64,000 nt of DNA, from the NCBI GenBank assembly GCA_023437715.1, contig JAEZFK010000042.1:1-64000 (forward strand), written 5' to 3'. The DNA is from Bacillota bacterium (lineage in GTDB: Bacteria > Bacillota > Clostridia > Lachnospirales > Lachnospiraceae). Positions 59,122 through 64,000 of the stretch are shown one piece after another. The first letter of the stretch is position 1, and each line of letters opens with the position of its first letter. A model generated the notes under the pieces. That model ran no database searches and was not told the DNA's origin. It was given only the letters and a program-made list of their open reading frames with translations. The position numbers were made by a program, and so were the translations under genes.

Positions 59122-60468
59122 ATGGAATATATTATAGGGATACTGATTTTAGTTTCATTCTTTGGTCTGGCGTTTTATGCGGCAAGAGGCGGAAACCTGA
59201 TGATGGGAATGCTGGTCATGGCGATTCTCTGGACCGTACTGCCCATGCTTGGCAATACATTTGCCACCAATCCTGAATTCCTTGCAGCCAACGGGGAGAG
59301 AGTGACCATCACCTGGAACCAGGCCTTTGCAAAGGTATTTCAAAGCGGCCCTGAGGGATGGGGCAATGTTCTCGTAAACGTGGTATTCGGCGCATGGTTT
59401 GGCCGTGTCCTTTTAGAAACAGGCATCGCCTCCACCCTGATCCGCAAGACGACGGAGCTGGGCGGCGACAAGCCTGCCGTTACCTGCATTCTGTTATCCA
59501 TTGTTACGGCGGCTATTTTTTCCTCCCTCTTCGGGGCCGGAGCAGTGGTTGCCATCGGAGTCATCGTGCTTCCGATTCTCATGTCCCTGGGAATTCCCAA
59601 GGTCCTCTCGGTGGTTTCCTTTATGCTGAGCATCGGGGCGGGCATGTTCTTAAATCCTGTTTTATTCGGGCAGTATACCGCCTTTTTCCTGGATGCCCAG
59701 GGAAAAACCGTTTATCCCTATGACCAATATGTGAGTTGGGGAGGTATTGCCTTTGGGGTGCAGCTGGTTTTCAACATCCTTCTGGTCCTGTTCTGTACGA
59801 GAAAGAGGAAAGCGGTTCACGCCTGGGCAGCCAGGAGACCTGTGAGGCAGGTCATTGATTTTGCTCCCGGAAAGTCCCTGCTTACGCCATTTATTCCCGT
59901 ATTTTTGCTGATCGCATTCAAGGTTCCCATTATCATGGGCTTTTTAATCGGCGGCTTCTACGCTCTTCTGGTATGCGGAAAGCTGAAAAGCTTCCGGAGC
60001 GCATGCCGTACCTTTAATAAGGATTTCTTTGACGGGGTTGTGGACACGGCTCCCCTGGTAGGCTTTTTATTGATGGTTCCCATGTTCAACAAGGCGGCTG
60101 AACTGTGCATTCCCTATTTTAATGCCCTGCTGGGAAATGTGATTCCACACAGCACCCTGTTCATCACCGTTATTTTCTGCGTGCTGGCTCCTCTGGGACT
60201 GTTCCGCGGCCCCTTTACCTTATACGGATGCGGAGCGGCCACGCTGGGGATTTTAAAGGGAATCGGATTTTCCACTGCGTTCCTTGCACCCCTGATGATC
60301 GCTTCCACAACGGTCATGAATGTTTCCTGCTGTATCACACAGTCCTGGATCGTATGGGGAATCAGCTATGCAAAGGTTTCCACCAAGGATTTCTTGAAAA
60401 TGAGCGTGGTCTGCGGCTGGATCATCTGCATTATCCTGCAGGTCATCACATTTGTTATGTTCGGTTAA
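59122..60468 (+). CDS. Ion-transporter-superfamily permease (GntP/CitM-like), substrate unknown
   Basis: 448 residues with about twelve membrane segments and two inverted halves, each with a re-entrant hairpin region (SLFGAGAVVAIGVIVLPILM near 135; LGLFRGPFTLYGCGAATLGI near 358). The pattern resembles GntP/citrate-type organic anion transporters. In this operon it most likely imports the sugar acid or related compound handled by the YiaK-like reductase. GGGAGAGG precedes the ATG. Confidence 0.7.
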   Translation: MEYIIGILILVSFFGLAFYAARGGNLMMGMLVMAILWTVLPMLGNTFATNPEFLAANGERVTITWNQAFAKVFQSGPEGWGNVLVNVVFGAWFGRVLLETGIASTLIRKTTELGGDKPAVTCILLSIVTAAIFSSLFGAGAVVAIGVIVLPILMSLGIPKVLSVVSFMLSIGAGMFLNPVLFGQYTAFFLDAQGKTVYPYDQYVSWGGIAFGVQLVFNILLVLFCTRKRKAVHAWAARRPVRQVIDFAPGKSLLTPFIPVFLLIAFKVPIIMGFLIGGFYALLVCGKLKSFRSACRTFNKDFFDGVVDTAPLVGFLLMVPMFNKAAELCIPYFNALLGNVIPHSTLFITVIFCVLAPLGLFRGPFTLYGCGAATLGILKGIGFSTAFLAPLMIASTTVMNVSCCITQSWIVWGISYAKVSTKDFLKMSVVCGWIICIILQVITFVMFG

Positions 60469-60483
60469 TGAAGGGAGAAAACC

Positions 60484-62613
60484 ATGGGAAAAAGATTGGT
60501 GAGAATGGGAATTGACGTAGGGGGAACCCATACAAAAGCAGTTGCCATTGACAATGGAACACATGAAATCATAGGAAAATCGTCGGTTAAGACCACTCAT
60601 GATGATAAATACGGGGTGGCTGCAGGAGTTGTGGCTGCATTCCAGAACTGCCTGCGTGAAAATGATATTGCACCTGAGGACGTTATCTTCGTCGCACACA
60701 GCACCACCCAGGCCACCAATGCCCTGATTGAAGGGGATGTGGCTACGGTCGGCATTCTGGCCATGGGCCCCAAGGGCATTGAGGGATTTCTCTCCAAATG
60801 CCAGGCCAGGTTAAAGGACATTGATCTTGGGTCAGGAAGAAGCATTAAAATCAGGAACCGCTACGTGGCGGATCAGGAGGTGGATGAAAATACGGTCAGA
60901 AAAGCGGTGGAGGAATTAAAGTCAGACGGCGCACAGGTGCTGGTGGCTTCGGATACCTACGGTGTGGATGACATTTCCGGGGAACAGTTTGTGTTTGAAA
61001 TCGCCCATGATGAAATGGGCCTTGAGACCACCCTGGCCTCTGACATCACGAAGCTTTACGGCCTTACCAGAAGAACCAGGACAGCGGCCATCAATGCCAG
61101 CATCCTGCCAAAGATGCTAAACACTGCAAATTCCACCGAGGAAAGCGTCCGCAAGGCCGGAGTGGAGGTGCCTCTCATGATCATGCGCGGGGACGGCGGC
61201 GTTATGGAAATCAATGAGATGAAAAAGCGCCCGGTGCTGACCATGCTGTCCGGTCCGGCGGCCAGCGTTATGGGGTCGCTCATGTATCTCAGGGCCTCCA
61301 ACGGTGTATATTTTGAAGTAGGCGGTACAACCACTAATATCGGTGTTATTAAAAACGGCCGTCCTGCCATCGACTATTCCGTCGTAGGCGGACACAGGAC
61401 CTATATCAACTCCCTGGACGTGCGGGTATTGGGCGTTGCAGGCGGAAGCATGGTCCGGGCGAACAAAAGCGGCGTTCATGACGTGGGCCCCCGGTCCGCC
61501 CATATTGCAGGCCTGGATTATGCGGTGTTTACAGATGAAGCCGAAATCGTGGACCCCAAGCTGGAGTTTTTCTCTCCAAAGGAGGGGGACCCGGATGACT
61601 ACGTGGCCATCCGTCTGGCCAGTGGAAAAAGGATTACCATAACCAACAGCTGCGCGGCCAATGTGCTGGGGCTGGTGACTCCAAAGGACTTTTCCTATGG
61701 AAATGCCAATGCGGCCAGAAAGGCTATGGAGCCCTTGGCGGCTTATCTGGGCGTGACCGTGGAAGAGGCTGCAACTCAGATCCTTACAAGGGCATATGAA
61801 AAGATCAAACCCATCATCCTGGAGCTGGCGGAGAAATACCGGCTGGAATATGACCAGATCTCCCTGGTAGGCGTTGGCGGCGGGGCCACGTCCCTCATCG
61901 GATTCTGTGCGGATAAGATGAAGATCAAATACAGCGTTCCGGAGAATGCAGAGGTCATCTCCTCCATTGGCGTGGCCCTTGCCATGGTCCGGGATGTGGT
62001 GGAGCGAGTGGTTCCAAGCCCCACCCCGGAGGATATCAGAAGCATCCGGCGGGAAGCGGTTGACAAGGCGGTGGAGAGCGGCGCGGCTCCTGATTCTGTG
62101 GAGGTCCATATTGAAATCGATCCCCAGACTTCCAAGATTACAGCCATTGCCCTTGGTTCCACGGAAGTAAAGACCACAGATCTGTTAAAGGAATGCACGG
62201 AAAGGGAAGCCAGGGAGCTGGCGGCAGAGGATTTGCGCTCCAGGCCTGAGGACATCACCCTGGTGGGCCAGACCTCCAATTTCTATGTATACAATGTGGA
62301 TTTGAAAGGCAGACAGCCGCTCCGGATTCTGGATAAGAAGGGCTTTATCAAGGTTCAGAGAAATGACGGCCAGGTGGTCCTTGCCAAGGCGTCCTCTTAC
62401 CGGAGTGCAGTTTCCCGGATGTGGGAGGAGCTGTCCATATTCAAGGCGGATGCCATTTTAAGGCCTGACTATTATCTCTGTGTGGGAGCCAGGGTGATGG
62501 ACTTTAACGGAACAGGCGAGCTGGAGCAGATCCTCATGCTGATGGATGTGGAAATGCAGACCGTGGACACCAATGACGAGGTTATCATTGTGGGGGCCAG
62601 GAACCAGGTATAG
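60484..62613 (+). CDS. HyuA/OplA-like hydantoinase-oxoprolinase family protein, single subunit
   Basis: 709 residues. The ASKHA-fold hydantoinase A domain has MGIDVGGTHTKAVAID (phosphate 1), HSTTQATNALIEGDVATVGI (20) near residue 75, LTMLSGPAASVMGSLMYLRA near 250, EVGGTTTNIGVI and the C-terminal LVGVGGGATSLIGF near 460. A region of roughly 200 residues after about 510 is not recognised. Such proteins carry out ATP-dependent ring opening or carboxylation, usually with a HyuB subunit. No HyuB gene occurs here, so it either works alone or activates an enzyme. Confidence 0.8.
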   Translation: MGKRLVRMGIDVGGTHTKAVAIDNGTHEIIGKSSVKTTHDDKYGVAAGVVAAFQNCLRENDIAPEDVIFVAHSTTQATNALIEGDVATVGILAMGPKGIEGFLSKCQARLKDIDLGSGRSIKIRNRYVADQEVDENTVRKAVEELKSDGAQVLVASDTYGVDDISGEQFVFEIAHDEMGLETTLASDITKLYGLTRRTRTAAINASILPKMLNTANSTEESVRKAGVEVPLMIMRGDGGVMEINEMKKRPVLTMLSGPAASVMGSLMYLRASNGVYFEVGGTTTNIGVIKNGRPAIDYSVVGGHRTYINSLDVRVLGVAGGSMVRANKSGVHDVGPRSAHIAGLDYAVFTDEAEIVDPKLEFFSPKEGDPDDYVAIRLASGKRITITNSCAANVLGLVTPKDFSYGNANAARKAMEPLAAYLGVTVEEAATQILTRAYEKIKPIILELAEKYRLEYDQISLVGVGGGATSLIGFCADKMKIKYSVPENAEVISSIGVALAMVRDVVERVVPSPTPEDIRSIRREAVDKAVESGAAPDSVEVHIEIDPQTSKITAIALGSTEVKTTDLLKECTEREARELAAEDLRSRPEDITLVGQTSNFYVYNVDLKGRQPLRILDKKGFIKVQRNDGQVVLAKASSYRSAVSRMWEELSIFKADAILRPDYYLCVGARVMDFNGTGELEQILMLMDVEMQTVDTNDEVIIVGARNQV

Positions 62614-62655
62614 AATGAAGCAGAAAGCGGTTTAAGAAAGGCAGGCGTCAGGCAT

Positions 62656-63420
62656 ATGAATAAAGAAGCGGCGGGCAGGCTGGTTCGCGGATTGTTTGGA
62701 AAACAGGAGATGCTGGATCTGGAAATGGGAGAGACAGGGAAAGTTCTGCCGGTCCGGGACATGATCGAAAAGCTGGTGAAGCTGACGGATGAAGAATTGG
62801 GCCTGTACGCCTGGTCACGGGAGCCTCTGGAACGGAAGTTTAACAGGGAACAGAAGCTGGATTATATCTTAAAGGCGGGAAAATGCGGCCGGGAGGAGGC
62901 GGTGCTTTTGAAGGACCGGTATAAAACCGGGGTCCCGGAGGCTCTTGCCGGAGAAATGGGGCTTAAGGTTTTAACACCCCAGGTTCCCCTTGGAGGTGCT
63001 CACGTGATTTTTGCCCAATATGAAGAACCGGATGAAATCACCGTTTTTCTGGATGCGGTGGAGCGGGCCGAGATTCTCATTGAGGAAAATGCTCTCAGCG
63101 GTTTGCTGGAACAGGCGGATATCCGCGGCCTGCTGCTGGCCCATGAAATATTCCATGGGGTGGAATACCGCAAAAAGGATACCATTTATACCATGACGGA
63201 GAAAGTGGAGCTGTGGAAAAAGCCCCTTTCCAACAAGTCCAGGCTCATCTGCCTGGGGGAAATTGCCGGCATGGCCTTTGCAAAAGAGATCATGGGCATT
63301 TCCTTTTCCCCTTATGTGCTGGATGTCCTGCTGATGTACGGCTATCATGAAGAGGCAGCCACAGCCCTTTATGAGGAGATCATGGAGATTGCCGGAAATG
63401 CCTGTAAAACGGCGGTATGA
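62656..63420 (+). CDS. Predicted HEXXH zinc-metalloprotease-like protein
   Basis: 254 residues, no signal peptide. LLLAHEIFHGVEYRKKD near residue 163 contains HEIFH, matching the HExxH zinc-binding motif, and CLGEIAGMAFAKEIMG about 40 residues later could supply the third ligand Glu, as in gluzincins. The remainder is helical with acidic and basic stretches. It is not a family I recognise. It is the last gene of the operon, 42 bases after the HyuA-like gene, and could mature or turn over an operon product. Confidence 0.6.
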   Translation: MNKEAAGRLVRGLFGKQEMLDLEMGETGKVLPVRDMIEKLVKLTDEELGLYAWSREPLERKFNREQKLDYILKAGKCGREEAVLLKDRYKTGVPEALAGEMGLKVLTPQVPLGGAHVIFAQYEEPDEITVFLDAVERAEILIEENALSGLLEQADIRGLLLAHEIFHGVEYRKKDTIYTMTEKVELWKKPLSNKSRLICLGEIAGMAFAKEIMGISFSPYVLDVLLMYGYHEEAATALYEEIMEIAGNACKTAV

Positions 63421-63450
63421 GATGGGATGTTTATTTGTTCATAATGAAAA

Positions 63451-63493
63451 AGGCAGAGCCGCTGAGGTTTTTTCTCGGCAGCTCTGCCTCTTT
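63451..63493. terminator. Bidirectional terminator between the catabolic operon and MATE gene
   Basis: AGGCAGAGCCGCTGAG (63451-63466) pairs with CTCGGCAGCTCTGCCT (63474-63489, with a bulge/mismatch). CTTTTGCTTT follows on the plus strand and TTTTTC on the minus strand. Confidence 0.85.
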
Positions 63494-63580
63494 TGCTTTC
63501 CGGTGTTATCTTTCCTGCCTTCTGCCCTGCCGTTTTTAAAGGTTCTGCCCCTTCATGAGCCGCCGCCGGCAGGCAGGACT

Positions 63581-64000
63581 TTAAACAGCCTCTTTTAACC
63601 GCTTCCACTTTCCCGTCCGGTATTCTCCGTAAGATATCACGAAGTTTGCCAGCCAGCCTATGGGAACCGCATACCATACCATCTGAATGCCGAAATGAGG
63701 GGCCATGGTGACGGCGATGAATACCCGGATTCCTAAGTTGGTGAGGTTGGCAATGGTGAACATTTTCATATCCGCAGCCCCCCTCAGCAGGCCGTCGGTG
63801 CTCATTTTTAAACCGATGAAGACGAAAAAGAAGCCCATAAATTTTAAATAGCCGCTTCCCGTCTGAAAGGCCAGCTGGGTTCCGCCTCCGCCCAGGAACA
63901 GGCGGACGATGGAGGAGTGGAAGCTTTCCAGCACAATGCAGATGATAACGCTGAAAAACAGGACATATTTATTGGCGGCATAATAGCCCTTCCGCACCCG
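63581..64000 (-). CDS. MATE-family efflux transporter, C-terminal part (runs off the window)
   Basis: At least 140 residues visible, about four membrane segments: YVLFFSVIICIVLESFHSSI, GYLKFMGFFFVFIGLKMSTD (20), a loop GLLRGAADMKMFTIANLTN and VWYAVPIGWLANFVISYGEY. GLLRGAADMK is the typical G-x-LRG-x-GDT-like loop of the second half of MATE exporters, and the protein ends in a basic tail (RTGKWKRLKEAV). The start lies beyond 64000. It probably exports cationic compounds with Na+ or H+. Confidence 0.85.
   Translation of the reverse strand, partial: RVRKGYYAANKYVLFFSVIICIVLESFHSSIVRLFLGGGGTQLAFQTGSGYLKFMGFFFVFIGLKMSTDGLLRGAADMKMFTIANLTNLGIRVFIAVTMAPHFGIQMVWYAVPIGWLANFVISYGEYRTGKWKRLKEAV

Noticed and set aside
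1..64000. CRISPR array, tRNA, rRNA or replication origin
   Set aside because: No regularly spaced repeats, cloverleaf with CCA end, rRNA segment or DnaA-box cluster was seen in reading through the window.

Overview
The window looks like chromosomal DNA of a spore-forming, anaerobic, gut-type Firmicute, most likely a Lachnospiraceae member (Clostridium cluster XIVa; Lacrimispora/Enterocloster/Hungatella-like). The reasons are strong AGGAGG ribosome sites, TTGACA/TATAAT promoters, dipicolinate synthase genes spoVFAB, frequent TTG/GTG starts, DUF1538-PII, DUF951 and an HPr-like paralog, and moderate GC with AT-rich islands at 1-3.3 kb and 27.9-30.1 kb. The genus is inference; no rRNA or tRNA gene is present. 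Layout: 1-2.8 kb is an accessory patch with the end of an IS256-family element that cuts a small secreted-protein gene, another small secreted protein, and an ECF sigma/anti-sigma (DUF4367) pair. 3.3-5.4 kb holds a YeiH-type transporter divergent from its LysR regulator. 5.7-13.0 kb is a mannoside-type utilisation operon: solute-binding lipoprotein, two ABC permeases, GH130 enzyme, phosphohexomutase, LacI. 13.0-14.7 kb is a TetR/dehydrogenase divergon with overlapping promoters. 14.9-17.2 kb is DUF1538 membrane protein plus two PII-like proteins, apparently from a leaderless mRNA. 18.1-20.5 kb carries dpaB-dpaA divergent from dapA, which together make dipicolinic acid for spores. 20.7-26.6 kb is housekeeping (HPr-like, AraC, zinc-ribbon, DUF2156, GNAT, sirtuin, aldo/keto reductase, DUF951), and 26.8-27.9 kb is rpsF-ssb-rpsR. 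Between 27.83 and 29.99 kb the 3' end of rpsR and its terminator are duplicated around a 2-kb AT-rich insert, the signature of site-specific integration. The insert carries a frameshifted nuclease relic, a 27-residue holin-like type I toxin with antisense RNA, and a second, apparently orphan, antisense RNA. 30.1-34.7 kb is a MerR-controlled heterodimeric ABC exporter with a textbook 19-bp-spacer promoter. 35.0-39.7 kb joins malic enzyme, a KdgT-type permease and a CitA/CitB-type two-component system. 39.8-43.6 kb is RpiR, a PTS EIIBC and a GH1 6-phospho-beta-glucosidase; 43.8-45.6 kb a sugar isomerase-like protein and a lone AAA ATPase. 45.7-53.3 kb (minus strand) is the most intriguing block: a tightly coupled seven-gene operon of response regulator, histidine kinase, DltA-like adenylation enzyme, ODC/DAP-decarboxylase-fold PLP enzyme, carrier protein, MBOAT acyltransferase and DltD-like SGNH protein. 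It resembles a dlt operon that has acquired its own amino-acid-modifying enzyme and its own sensor. Opposite to it, 53.5-56.7 kb encodes two MutS-like ATPases behind a structured leader with tandem terminators. 56.8-63.4 kb is a LacI-controlled catabolic operon (YiaK-like dehydrogenase, ion-transporter-type permease, HyuA-like ASKHA protein, HEXXH protein) with four copies of a GAAAnCGCTTTC-type operator. The window ends in a MATE efflux gene. All functional calls come from motif reading; no database search was run.
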